DNA of 64,000 bases from NCBI GenBank assembly GCA_021399445.1, contig JAJTUQ010000008.1, forward strand, positions 1,178,001 through 1,242,000. Direction: 5' to 3'. The translations under genes were made by a program, and so were the position numbers. The first letter of the stretch is position 1. Each line of letters begins with the position of its first letter. Positions 49,788-61,000 of this stretch are shown here, piece after piece. The DNA comes from Xylogone sp. PMI_703. Taxonomy: Eukaryota; Ascomycota; Leotiomycetes. The notes under the pieces are model-generated. The model was not told the origin of the DNA. It searched no databases and worked only from the letters and a program-made list of their open reading frames with translations.

Positions 49788-50369
49788 ATAAAGTGAATAA
49801 TATAAAGTTAAAAGTTGTTGAATTATTAGACTTCTTGTTATCTTGGCTTAGAATTCGAATTCATAAAGCAAAATATTTAATATATATATACATAAATCTT
49901 CAAATAATATTTTGTAGAAATTTAAGACAATAATATTATATAATTATGTCATTAATTTGAAATCAAGATTTAAATGTATTATCAATCTTAACGATTTATA
50001 ATACTTAATTTTTAATCATAATACTAATTCGTTGTTGAATTATTAATAATAATTAGATTTGTAATATAGCGAAAATGATGAAATCTAAATGTATAACCTT
50101 AGGTATAAGGTTTTGTAGTATTAATAATCAAACTGATAAGCGATAAGGGCTCAAGCTATTCCTGATTAGGTATAGTACCATATCACGTGATCTTGTGCCA
50201 CTGAAATCTAGGCCCAATTAGGATTAGTGAGGTCATATGACAAATTATTCGAATAATATTCAAATTATTTGAATATTATTTAATTAGATTTGATTAACAG
50301 GTTTTGACCCTTTGATTAGATTAGAATAGTGCTTTATATTCTAATCTAATCTAATCAATTCCTACACTG
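49788..50369. other. hAT 5' region (promoter side) and right subterminal DNA
   Basis: No gene. Contains a 9-bp-type palindrome ATCACGTGAT (near 50183) and clusters of TTCAAATTATTTGAA and CTAATCTAAT repeats towards the end. It would hold the transposase promoter, which reads leftwards. Confidence 0.45.
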
Positions 50370-50377
50370 TATTTAGA

Positions 50378-51369
50378 AGATTTATAATAAATAATAATCC
50401 TGAAAATAAAAAATATATAGAGGTTCTGGCTAAAAGTTATAATATTAACAAAGTTCTGTTGTTGACTTATAACTTATATAATAATGATATAATTAAATGT
50501 AGTTATAAATAGATTATGGACAATTTATCGAAGATTACAGACAAAGGATTAAGGAAGTGAATGTTGTAATTATCAAGAGTCTTTATAGCAGATTGAATAA
50601 TAGTAAAAATATTTATAAAATAATTATTGGTAAGTTTAGTATATAGATTAAAGATAGTATTATCGGTAGAAGTTAAGTATAAGATTTAAAGAGTACTAAA
50701 ATGAGAAAAAGTATAATTAATGAATAAGTTATTAATTATAAAGACTTGATAAATCGATTTAAAGAAAAATATTATTATAAACACGAAAAATAAGTTACTG
50801 ACAAATTAAAGAAAAAAGTAATTTGATAATAACTTTTAAGTTAAAACTAAGTCTATTCCGAAAAATAGTATAATATTAATATATAATGTCAAATAATCGA
50901 TTAATAAATCCTGAGAATCTAAGTTAAAATATAAATAAAGAAATCTTTTTAAAATCAAAAAGATTAATACTGAGAAAGGTTAGTATATACTAAAAGAGTT
51001 TGATAAAACTTAACTTATTAAAATGTTTACTGATAATCAGTTGAAGGTCTTCGTACGAAGAAGAAGATTTTACGAAGAATAAATCAAAGATAAACAAATT
51101 AAAGAATCAAGAAATGACTTTGTTCAGAGTGATCAGGAGAGCGAAAGAGTTATGATATTAGTCAACGAAGAAGAAGAATAAATAAAAGAACTTAAGTTAA
51201 TAAAGTTTGAAGAGAATATGTCTGAAAGTGATATTGAATTTATAAATTTAAAGGATTTAGAGTTATTGATATAAATTTGTCAAATGGTACAAAAACAATT
51301 ATAAGAATAATAATAACAAGAAGATTAATAATATATTCTTGAAAAATAAAGATTTATAGTAATATTATT
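50378..51369 (+). pseudogene. Gypsy F pol, second part: integrase core C-terminal half and tail
   Basis: Continues the integrase broken by the hAT: NPENKKYIEVLAKSYNI near 50397, NDMIKCSYKQIMDNLSKITD near 50480-50545, SVEVKYKI-RVLK-EKV near 50660-50715, then a charged, Gln-rich tail (VRRRRFYEE, NDFVQSDQESERVMILVNEE) to about 51340. The part from YIEVLAKSYN to LSKITD is clearly the end of a gypsy integrase core. Confidence 0.75.
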
Positions 51370-51916
51370 TGTCACAACCCAAGGTTGACAGCCGAAATCT
51401 ACCAGTAGAATTGTACTTCCACAAGTTAGTATAAACTTTATAACAATAAAATTTAAGACAACAATAAGGACACTTCTAACAGCAGTCACAACTAGTAATA
51501 GTTTACTGACAAGAATTGATTAGAAAAAAGGCATTGATAAAAAGTGGCTGGTAGAACTTTACTGACAGAATCCTGTTACTAGATTCTGGGCAGAAAGACT
51601 TTACTAGACGGCTAAGTCATGTGATGAATTACAACTTCTGTAGGATCTTGAGGATCCGGGGATCCCAGAGATCTAAACCTCAGGACGTGATGGATCTGTG
51701 GATCCCGGGGATCCAAGGATCTTAACTTAAATTCACTCACTATATAAGTAGATAGTTTCACAGTAAATAGGAGCCTCGTGCTCAACTCAATTGATTTACA
51801 GCATACTTGCATTTCATAGTAACTACCCTAAAGCCTTGTGAAGCTATTCTCTTGCCCTTTACCTTCATCTATCATTTGAGTGATAGATAACCTTATACCT
51901 TTGTAGGAACGTTATA
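51370..51916 (+). repeat. Solo LTR of chromovirus C family (547 bp)
   Basis: Reverse complement of the C LTRs: starts TGTCACAACCCAAGGTTGAC, ends GGAACGTTATA. Perfect 5-bp target duplication TTATT (51365-51369 and 51917-51921). No internal sequence on either side, so it is a solo LTR left by LTR-LTR recombination. It retains more C and G (GGATCCCGGGGATCC) than the two LTRs of C itself. Confidence 0.92.
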
Positions 51917-51921
51917 TTATT

Positions 51922-53127
51922 ATTAATACTGAGAAACTGAAACAAAGACAATAATTAAACTAGATATCCAAAAATTATAAGATGTTTTAGCTTATGGATA
52001 TAGAAGAAATAAATATGTTGTTATTTGTTTTTAGTAAAAAATGTATAAATATGTTTATAGAAATAGTTTTGATGACCTTAGAGATTGAAAGGATCGAAAT
52101 CTTGATCATATATTCATAAATCAAGAACTTAATCAGAGAGAAGATCATAGATAGTAGTTATTGATTCTGAGGCTTTTAGAGTATTGTCAAGATTTAGATT
52201 TTAGAATTATGTTAAAAAACAAAAGTTATATATGACTTTATAGTTACTTATCAAGTTTTCAAAGAAGTAATATTAAAAGTAGTCTAGAAGGAATATATGA
52301 AAAGTCTTTTTTTTGTTATATTATATAAAGTTAAATTATTATTAGTAATTATCATTATTATAGAGTTGAATAATCATGAGGTTAAAGTAAGATTGAATAT
52401 TAATCTTGTCAGAGAGAATAACAAGGTTTTGAGTAAAAGGAGAAATACGTAAATAATAACGAGGAATAACAAGAACTTCATGATTAGGTTTATGGAAAAA
52501 ATGTTTATCAAAGACTCAGGAGACTTGAATTATATCATTTTTAGTGAAATTATAGTCGAATTGTGACAAGAACTAATATAATATACTATGAGGAGTTTGT
52601 ATCGACAAGAAACTAATGTAATAATCAAAAAAACGTTTCAAATAAAGGGAAGGATTAGTGATAAGATCTCGAAAAATTATGACTTTAGGTTTAAGATTAT
52701 AAAGTTCAATATTACTTTCGTTAGAAGTTATATTCGAATATTAACAAAAAATTATTAAATTAATATAGAATATTTAGGGTATTCTTTGGTTATAACTTGA
52801 ATATAAAGGGACTTAACTTATTAATAGTTTAAAAAGATATTTAGGGAAGAGAATTTTTGTTATAATCATGATTTTAATTATATTTTTAGATCAAAACCTT
52901 TGTTGTATTAATTGAAGGACTATGTTTAATGATTTTTTTTTTCAAAATATAGTTGAAAAAGAAAAGAAGACAATATAGAATATTCAAAAATTTGATATTT
53001 AGAGTTATATTTGATCAAAGAGATTTATTAGAGGATTTGTGTAAAAAATTTACTTTTGAACATTGATTTAGGTTGAATAATATTATATGAAAAGACAAGA
53101 TTGTTCGAATTTATGATTTAAATTTAA
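51922..53127 (+). other. Gypsy F 3' extension, first part, degenerate coding-like DNA
   Basis: On + broken frames give protein-like runs, e.g. MYKYVYRNSFDDLRD near 52028 and LLILRLLEYCQDLDF near 52163, with stops in likely Gln positions. No domain recognised. Sits between integrase tail and the solo LTR of D. Confidence 0.35.
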
Positions 53128-53131
53128 ATAA

Positions 53132-53368
53132 TGTAGTAAGGAAACCTGTCATATATTAATAATAGTTATGCCAAGCCGAGCTAGTATATATTGATAGTAA
53201 GCCCTGGATAATAAACCAATAACCTTTTTATACTTAACCAAAGGAATGATTCGTTTGTTTGCCTTATGTACTTATTGTTTATATGGTTTTGTGTAATCCT
53301 GTCGCATAAGCTTTATTCTTGTATACTCTAGCCAGCGTTATTGTTACACTCACATTATCGCTTCCACA
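53132..53368 (-). repeat. Solo LTR of gypsy D family (237 bp)
   Basis: Starts TGTAGTAAGGAAACCTGTCA and ends TTATCGCTTCCACA on +, the reverse complement of the D LTR plus-strand sequence. Flanks ATAA (53128-53131 and 53369-53372) form a 4-bp target duplication, the same length as seen for D. Confidence 0.9.
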
Positions 53369-53372
53369 ATAA

Positions 53373-54600
53373 TATATGAAAACTTTTCGAAAATAGTTAA
53401 TATTGATTAATAACTCGAATTTGTGCGTAAAACTATGAAAAACTTATTAATATCGAATCTGACAAGATGAATATTATCTTAGGAGTACTTATTATATTTA
53501 TGGTACAGTAACAGGTTTAGTTTATTATAAAAGAAGTTCTGGAAGTTAAAGTGGCTATAATGAATGATGTTAAATGATACGAATATGTCAAGGACTTTAT
53601 ATAGTCAATAATATACTAGAATGTAATAACAAGGGACATAGTTCAGATAGTTTTCGAGACTATAATAAAGAAAAAGTAATATATTAGCTATAGACTAAGT
53701 AAAGCTAAAGTGAAAACTATATTTAAAGAGATGATTAATATTATAATTAAGATAAATATAAAGTAATAAAATAAGACTCAAGAAATACATAATAAGATTA
53801 AAAAAGTATAAGTAAATAATTCTTTAATATTTGAATAATAATAGAACTTTCTAAGTTAGTTAAGTAAAGATATTAATATGGTAAGAAAAATGGTTAATAT
53901 TATAAAATTGAATTTCAAGAACATTTCAAGAAGAGTAAATTTAACAATAATGACTAGAATAAAGATAAAGTTACCAAGGCCTGAAAAAAGAATTCAAGGA
54001 TATTTTCTGTAATAACAAGTTTTTCTTGCTAACCTGACGAAAGTTAGTTTCATGGATAAAAATTCTGAACAAATAATATTAATTAATATAAATATATTAA
54101 ATATAAATATCAATAAATATAGAATATTAATTAATGATTAAAGTTAATAAGATTTGTTATTTGACGAAAGTAATAAGGAAGAAAATATATTATATATAAA
54201 GAAAATAAAAACTAAAGAGAAAAAGGATAATAATAATAATTCAGAGTATAATAGTTTTAATAACAAAAAGAAAAAGAATAAAAAGAATAAAAAAACAAAG
54301 AATATTAATAAAAAGCCAAAAATTAACAAGAAAAATATAGTTAATGTTATCAAATAATACAAATTAAAAGTCAGATAAAAGAAAAAAAAATAAAAAATGG
54401 AGATTTGTTTAAATATATACTGGAATTGATAAACTTACCATAAGACGAAATCTTTGATGATTCAGATGACAAAAAGATGAAAAGAATATTAAGAAATATT
54501 AAGAGAAAAGTAATATTAGTTAATGTAAGATTTATGGATATTGTGTCATAAAATTTTAACGATTTTGGCAAGAGATCTTTATTTGATTAATAAAATAAAT
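53373..54600 (+). other. Gypsy F 3' extension, middle part, Lys/Asn-rich degenerate DNA
   Basis: On + from about 53890, protein-like fragments (IIKLNFKNISRRVNLTIMTR, KLPRPEKRIQGYF). The 67-codon open frame 54154-54357 is nearly pure Lys/Asn (FNNKKKKNKKNKKTKNINKK); its opposite strand is hydrophobic poly-Leu/Phe and spurious. A charged linker in a decayed protein is the likeliest reading. Confidence 0.3.
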
Positions 54601-55800
54601 TTATCTTAAAGAATAACGAATTTAAGATTACGGAATTAATTAAATATAAGATGAAAATATATTTATATTATATAAAAGTATTGTCGGAAGATAATAATAA
54701 ATAAGTAAAGATCATGAATTTCTTGTTAATTTAATAAATGATTTGATAAGATTTTGTTTTATATTTAGTTTATATATATTTAAGGAGAGACAACGAATAT
54801 TGATTAATATCTTGATTATATAATATTAATATATTGTTTTCTAGAGTCAAATATAATCAGGTTAATTACTTGAGGAAAATAAGCTTTAAGGATCACAAAA
54901 CAAAGTAATTAGTTTTGGATTATATAATAATGAATATTGTCGATAATATTATGTTTATAATGGGGGAGAATAAGGCTAGAACTATAAAGTTGTTCGTAAA
55001 AAGTTATTAGAATATTGATATAATTGTTGATTATAGGCTAATAGAAAACTTATTTATTATTACTGAAGATATGATAAAAGAGTTAATGTTAGAAGTAAGA
55101 GAACTGAAAAACAGTTATATAAAGAAAGAGGAGACTTTATTTATGAAGTATTATTTGATATTGTATAATCCCAAGAAAATGGAAATTATATGGTTTACAG
55201 TTAAGTTATAGTTCAGAATTACTGATAAATATTATTAAGATTTGGCCGATATCCCGAAAACTCGATAGAAGAAAGTCTTGGATTGTCATAAAGAATTGAT
55301 AATGACAGGGTATTATTATTTTTTAATACTTAAAGTAATAAGATTATTAGACTAAAGAGTATTATTTAATACGAATTTCGAAATTATAATTTTGTTGTTT
55401 TAAGCTATATTAATATAACAAAGATATGACGATAATGATGTTCTGGCTGACTTTGAAATCGTATTCTATAAGACGAGTATAGAACAGTTAGAATATTTAA
55501 GCTCTTGGAAAAGGAAGATATAGAATATATTTTATGACAAGTAGTAGTAGAAGGTATAGTTGAAGTTGTAGTTATTTAAAAAGAATTTGTATATTCAGAA
55601 ATTAGTGGATAAGGACAAAATTGATATATCAGAATAAATAAATATATAGCTTATATCTATGTTAATATTGAGAAATGTAATATATGAAGTTAAAAGCATG
55701 ATATTTGGATATTGGGAAAGGATGGGACGTCTTATCTTATTTCAGATTGTGGTGATAGTTTAGCTCTTCGTTTTAGTGTTTTGCTTTTGATGATATTCGA
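54601..55800 (+). pseudogene. Gypsy F: unrecognised sense ORF immediately before the 3' LTR
   Basis: On +, one frame reads for about 400 codons with scattered TAG/TAA that look like former Gln or Trp. It includes FILKNNEFKITELIKYKMKI (54598-54657), IMNIVDNIMFIMGENKARTI, VDYRLIENLFIITEDMIKEL (about 55032), MLEVRELKNSYIKKEETLFM, DLADIPKTR-KKVLDCHKEL and, near the end, a hydrophobic LILFQIVVIV-LFVLVFCF (about 55732-55790) that could be a membrane helix. Position (after integrase, same strand, just upstream of the 3' LTR) and a C-terminal hydrophobic segment recall env-like genes, but no env motif is seen, and the hydrophobic part may be AT bias. Function unknown. Confidence 0.4.
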
Positions 55801-55852
55801 TAGATTCCTTATGTTGTTGTTAATATTAATATTATTGTTTTATAAGCTATAA

Positions 55853-56151
55853 TATCGAAAGGGACAGATATGGTAAGGAATCTGTGTATAGATAATAGTA
55901 ATTTTACTGCTGAAATTTCTAAATCTTATATATAGAGCAGCTTGTACAGTATTATAATAGATAGCGATTTGGACTCCTATTTTACAGATATACGAGCTCT
56001 GATTAGCTCCCTTATGATTGCTATGATTGTTATAATATCACAATACTGGCGATTGTATTGTATAGTATTGTTGTTGTTGTTCGTTGCATACCTATATACC
56101 GGCTGCCAGAGATCACGTGCCTCCCATAGCACTCACACCTTCTCTTTCACA
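55853..56151 (+). repeat. 3' LTR of gypsy F
   Basis: Direct repeat of 40995-41292, ends CTCTTTCACA; less mutated towards its 3' end (GGCTGCCAGAGATCACGTGC), where the 5' LTR shows the same positions as A/T. The 81-codon + ORF at 55942-56187 is within it and not a gene. Confidence 0.85.
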
Positions 56152-56762
56152 GTAATAAGCTTTTTTAGCTCAAAGTTCTGGAAATAAATATACTGATAAA
56201 TAGTTTTCCAGAAAGAGTTAACAAGAAGAAAGTCAAAGAACTATAACTATATTTCTACATCTATAATACTTTTAACTAATTAGCTTTTATATGTCTTAAG
56301 TTATTTAATGAACTGTTAAATGGTTTTTATCTATATATTCTACTTTTTTTTCATAAATTGGTTCTTGATTAATAATTGATAAATTATATTTGTAGAATAG
56401 TTATATTTGGTTAATATGTCCTAGATTTTCTTTAACTTCTTTTCCCTGAGTTTAATAATGATATTATTTTATATTCCGAGGATAATAAAGTTAATTATTA
56501 TCTGAATAACCTTGTTAGTCCTTAAGTCTTATTTACAGTTTTCAACGATTTTATTAGATCTTTAATCAGTTCTTAAGACTATATTTATAGTATTTATAAC
56601 TATAAGAGTTATTTCGCAAATATACTTAAACTTTGTGTAATTCTAGTCATTAAGGATTATGACATCTTTGTATTTGTTATAATAATAGCTATTAAGAGGA
56701 CCTCGACCTCTGGTTATAATTAAATCAGAGTTTAAAGATACAGTCTTTATTATGAGTTATTC
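56152..56762 (-). pseudogene. Copia E: 5' leader and gag remnant
   Basis: Lies between F and the 5' LTR of E and should hold the N-terminal gag on -. Broken frames only; no motif recognised. Confidence 0.4.
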
Positions 56763-56774
56763 AGGCTCATAACC
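56763..56774 (-). other. Primer-binding site of copia E (initiator-Met tRNA internal fragment)
   Basis: On -, GGTTATGAGCCT directly follows the 5' LTR. It is complementary to AGGCTCATAACC, the anticodon stem-loop of fungal initiator tRNA-Met (anticodon CAU inside). Copia elements are known to prime from an internal half of this tRNA, so the site confirms family, orientation and LTR boundary. Confidence 0.8.
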
Positions 56775-56965
56775 TGTCAGAGGTTATAGTACAATGGTTA
56801 GGCTACTTTATATATAAATTGTATAATATAAAAACTTTATTCGTTGCTAGTCTTGATGATGTATAGTACATAAAAGTAAACCGGTAAAACTCTTCTCTTT
56901 TACCGACTGTTAGCTTCTACAGTTATGCTTGGCCAACGCCAATTACGTAAGCAATATCTCTGACA
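56775..56965 (-). repeat. 5' LTR of copia E (191 bp)
   Basis: Direct repeat of 11284-11474. Starts TGTCAGAGGTTATAGTACAA and ends CAATATCTCTGACA on +. Confidence 0.85.
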
Positions 56966-58018
56966 CTCGTGCTGGTAGATTCATATCGCTAGGTTTCTAC
57001 TAACCGTTTTCTGTTACTAGAATTCTACTGGTAGAGATTCTCCCGTAGAATTCTTCCCGTTCCTGTGTACTAGTCGACCGCCGATATCTGTTACTTAGTT
57101 ATCGTCTCATTCTTTACTGTTTTAACTATTAAGGCCACCGGTCGCCAGTAGAGTTCTACTGGTAGGATCCTGGTGGTTTGTAACAAACACATCTTTGACG
57201 AAGAGAGTGTCTGTTACAGGATTATACTACACTCAACGTCACTGATGACTTTCTACATCTAGATACTATGTTTTTCTATATATAGTTATAATATCTGGGT
57301 ATTATAATATAATAACATTATAAGACTTAATATAAATAAGGCTAAAGCTAAGTAAGGCATATTCTTTAATGTCTAAAGTGTTGACTGGAAGAGAGAAGTA
57401 ATCATTGAACATATAAACAAGGCTAAAGCTTGGTTGACCAGAATTTGAATTATACGACGGGTAATAATCATGTTAATCACAAAAGCTTCTCAGAAGGGAG
57501 AGGCAAGAATGCATTGTTACTACAGGGTGGTGGTTAATTGTAACAGGAATCACTCTGTTGGCTGTTGTAAAGTGGAGGGCGTGTTACTATATTTGAATTC
57601 AAATCTCAATGACAAGATCTAAGAAACGAGGAAACGTCGAGATCGGGGAGAGGTGTCTGGTTTCTCCATCAGAGGTCATTTTGTGAATATTTGTGTTGGT
57701 TATAGAAGAGAGGAAAATAGGCTTAGAATGGAGAGTAACTTCAAATTTCAGAAGTTAGTAGGATTGAACACTCATCTAAGTCACGTATTAATAAAATCTG
57801 GAAAAACATCATTTCAGCAATACTCGTCAGTATCAGCTGGCAGGCCGTATTTGTGCTCTACGAAACGCAAGTCTGAATCAGGGAGTGCGCACGGGTCGTA
57901 AAAATTCCAAAAGCGGTAATTTACGACTTTCGATAATTGTTTACGTAATTATGATACTTGGGGCGACGGCGTTGAATGATAGGGGGTAAAGACACACTGG
58001 AGGTGTTTATTAGACTTG
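56966..58018. other. Intergenic between transposon stack and NLR-like gene
   Basis: Repeated AGTAGARTTCTACTGGTAG blocks at about 57028-57055 and 57148-57165 suggest a decayed repeat, possibly an LTR of another family; TGTTACTATATTTG near 57581 could be a terminus. A + ORF of 82 codons (57653-57901) has no recognisable feature. The part next to 58018 is the 3' UTR side of the NLR gene. Confidence 0.4.
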
Positions 58019-61000
58019 CTAACAGTTATCTGTACATAAAAGAGAACCCGTATTAGATCCTGCTATCTTAGAGCTACATTTCCAGGATCGGTATTGAAAT
58101 AAATCTAAAATTTCTTTCTTTCCACATGCAGCCGCAATATCGAGGCTCGACCTCCCTTTTTCATCCTCCGCCAGCGGGTCCAAGCCCTTCGCAACCATAA
58201 ACTCAAACAATTTCCTATCAATCTCCTCACTGCCCTCAGATTTTCTGGAAATAATGTGAAGTGCCGTCTCTCCCGCATTGTTCTTTACATTCACATCCGC
58301 TCTATTAAATAGCAGTTCGTAGCTCTTTGCAAAATCAGCCGTGTTGCACTTGTATAAGTACGAGAACAATGGAGGAGAGCCGTCATTATCTAGTGCATTT
58401 ACATCACCACCAAGGTGGAGAAATCTTTCCCAGAGGGACACGCATTGTGCAAAATATTGTGGATCTTGGTTTTCCCGGAGCCGGTATCTTCGCTGGTGTT
58501 TATATTGTAACAGACACTGGGCAGCGATCTGGTGCAAAGCAGTGGCACCGTGCGCATCAGGCTGAAGCAAGTCAGCGCCCATCGTCAAGAGGACTTCAAC
58601 CAGTACAGGGCGCAGAAAACGGAAGGCATAATTCAGTGGGCTAAACCCTTTCCTATCGGCCTGAAGAAGAAGTTGTTTGCACGCATCATGCCTACAATTA
58701 TCAAATCAGCCAATGCCCAGAAAGATGTAATGAAAGATTAACCTGACTACTCCGAAAGCTCTGGAATCAAGAAGTCTCGTGAAGATCATAAAGGAAACGA
58801 AATAATCAGAAAATAAATACCTTAAGAACTGAAGGATCGCGTCTTCTTCCATCTGTGGATTTTCAAGAAGATGGTGCAGAGCATTCTTGCCTTCATTGTC
58901 AACTGCCAATGGATCTACATCACAATCTAATATCAGTATAATAGGAGCTGTCCTCTTAACCCAATCTTGTCCGTGTCTATACCGTGGTAAAGGACGTGTG
59001 GAATTGCAGGCAGCTAGGAAAACAGTACGTCCAAATTGATCCCTTGAATTAAAGTCAATCCACTTTCTACACTCGAGAAAAGCATTAGTAATCTCGTACT
59101 CGGCATGCTCAAATACGTAGTGTATCAGAGTCCCCCTCTCGCTCACTGGACTGTAAGGATTAGCTCCTCGCTCAATAAGCAGCTTGGCAAGTGGTGCCGA
59201 ATCTTCGATCTTCTGATTCATGATGAAGGGGAAAGAGGCGCAGAAGAGAGCCCATCTCTCTTCGTCTTTGATTTCATAGTGGATGTGAAAAGCTTTATCT
59301 CTATCCTTGATGTTGGGATCTACCCCAGCGTCAAGGATAATGCGAAGGGTTTGAAGATCTTGAGACTGAATGGCGGAGAACAGTGGAGAAATCTTACTCC
59401 CAGAGATGTCTGCACCTCGCTTAAGCAGTATCTCCATTGCTTTATGGTTGATCTGAGCCAGGTTCAGGGGTGACATTCCCTCATTATCCAGTACGTTCGG
59501 ATCGGCTCCTAAGTCTAGCAAAAGACTTACACAATCAGCGCTCCAAAAGCCTGGCCTACGGATATGCTTAAGGTCGAGTGACCCTTCATTACCACACGCA
59601 ATATGGAGAGGTGTTTCTCCTCTTTCATTTCTCGAGTTAATGTCAACACCCCGTTCTACGAGGTACCTAATTGCATCAAGATACCACCATCTAGATGCTT
59701 TCGCCAGCTTGTGAAGTGCAGTTGGACCAGCAATAGAATCAAACTCCAAGTTTCCATATTGTTTGGTGAGTACGAGAGCGCGTCCATTGACGTCAACTCC
59801 ACATTTCTCGATCAATGTCTGGATCATCTGCATATTTGGTAATTCTCTCTTGCACGCAGCGTGAAGAATTGGGGTAAAGGGCTCTAAGTAGCCTTTCGTA
59901 TAACCGGTATTTAATAGACGCGATTTAACCGAGGCTGGGTCATCATAGAATTTCGCTAGACTGCCCAAACGCTCCATCATCTGTGTGAGCCCGTTCGAAG
60001 CCACAACATGCAAAAATGAGACTCCGTTGGAGCTGCGAAAAGCCTCGCCATCCTCATTAGTAAGATTTGCCTTATTTTCAATGAGCCAGTCAATATCATC
60101 AAACTTAAGTGAAGACACGTATCTAGTAGGATGCTGGCAGATATCTTCACGAACATCCTCCGGCAGGTCTCGGCGTCCAATTCTGGTCCTTTGATTGAGT
60201 GCCACTTGGGCATAGAATCTACGATCCTCTGGTTTCAGCTCTATTCGATTTTGCACTTCGTCTACACAGAACTGCAGAGCTTGTATCATTTCAAAGCAAC
60301 TATAGAATAAGGCTAGTTCAAGCGGAGATTGCCCTCGGGTGTCTATTACAAGTGGATCAGCTCCCGCAGCCAGCAATAATCTTACAATCTCTCCAACTCC
60401 GGCAGTATCATGGTCGGAAAGATCTGGCTTATGAGCATACTGGGAAGTATACCAAAGCCCAGATTTGTAAGTGTCCTGAGGTAGGAATCTATACCGACTA
60501 TTGATCTCCAGGCTGCCTATTGTGTCGTCGTATTGGAGCACTGACCAGATCTTCTCTTCAACTCCAAACTCAGCACAAGAATGGAGAGGTGTTCGCCCTT
60601 TAACATCTTTAGCTGTAACATCAGCACCGTTTTTTAAAAGATAGTAGACAGATTCTGGTCGCCCCGAGGCACAAGCATAGTGCAATGCGGTCCTCCCTGA
60701 GAAGTCTTTGTTATCGACTGTATCTCCTTTCATCTAGTTATAGTTAGCAAACAATCCGAAATGAGGTGAAATTGATGGTTATGTAACAAGAGAACCAAAG
60801 TATAGAAAATGTTCAGAATATCTCGGAAATGCTTGTTTGGCTATGCCTGTCCCGAGTTGCTAGATTTAGGTGAGGGAGACAAAGACCGAAGTATAGGAAT
60901 AAAACTACAAAGGGACAGTAAGCTCACTTTATGCAACAGGAAACTAACGACATCACTTCTCCGAGCACAACATGCAAGGTGCAGAGCAGTTTTCCCATCT

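Larger units (their letters stand above)
46774..50369 (-). mobile_element. hAT-superfamily DNA transposon, 3,596 bp, near-intact
   Basis: Left end CAGTGTTAGCAATTTTATTC; right end, reversed, CAGTGTAGGAATTGATTAG. These imperfect short TIRs start CAGTG, as in hAT elements. It is flanked by a perfect 8-bp target duplication TATTTAGA (46766-46773 and 50370-50377), the length typical of hAT. It carries one intron-rich transposase gene on -. Subterminal regions (46790-46930 and 50240-50360) are full of TTCAAATAATAT and TCTAATCTAATC-like motifs, possible transposase-binding sites. It landed in the integrase core of F and is far less decayed than its host element. Confidence 0.92.
40995..56151 (+). 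mobile_element. Ty3/gypsy element F, inserted in copia E; carries a hAT and two solo LTRs
   Basis: LTRs at 40995-41292 (298 bp) and 55853-56151 (299 bp), direct repeats. Gag-pol on + from about 41700. After removing the hAT and the two solo LTRs the element is about 10.8 kb, close to D (11.4 kb). Its reverse transcriptase also resembles D. The flanks (ATTAA left, GTAAT right) are not a clean duplication, so the ends may be off by a base or mutated. Confidence 0.82.
11284..56965 (-). mobile_element. Ty1/copia element E, host of the nested stack (5.1 kb of its own sequence)
   Basis: Two 191-bp direct LTRs (11284-11474 and 56775-56965) bound the unit. Coding remnants between them, all on -, run gag (right), integrase (38.7-40.7 kb), then reverse transcriptase/RNase H (11.8-13.4 kb). 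This order fits one copia element split by gypsy B (into pol) and gypsy F (into the gag side). A primer-binding site complementary to an initiator-Met tRNA internal fragment lies beside the right LTR, and a short purine tract beside the left LTR. The own pieces (11475-13358, 38746-40994, 56152-56774) sum to about 4.76 kb plus LTRs, a normal copia length. Flanks ATAGT and CTCGT do not match, so no target duplication is visible. Confidence 0.8.

Noticed and set aside
51612..51812. 66-codon minus ORF (DPRDPQ repeats)
   Set aside because: Sits in the solo LTR of family C; reflects GGATCC-type short repeats of the LTR.
54144..54362. Hydrophobic minus-strand ORF rich in Leu/Phe
   Set aside because: Complement of an AAA/AAT-rich Lys/Asn stretch; poly-Phe/Leu is a composition artefact, not a membrane protein.
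57653..57901. 82-codon plus ORF in the intergenic region
   Set aside because: No recognisable motif, no splice context and it lies beside repeat-like DNA; insufficient support as a gene.
58327..58741. Plus-strand ORFs within the NLR gene
   Set aside because: Antisense shadows of the ankyrin exons; no independent support.
60841..60927. Reading the long NLR ORF through to its stop at 60841
   Set aside because: The last 29 codons (VSLLSLCSF...) are intron; a GTGAGC donor at 60927 and TAG acceptor at 60734 join ankyrin repeats in frame.
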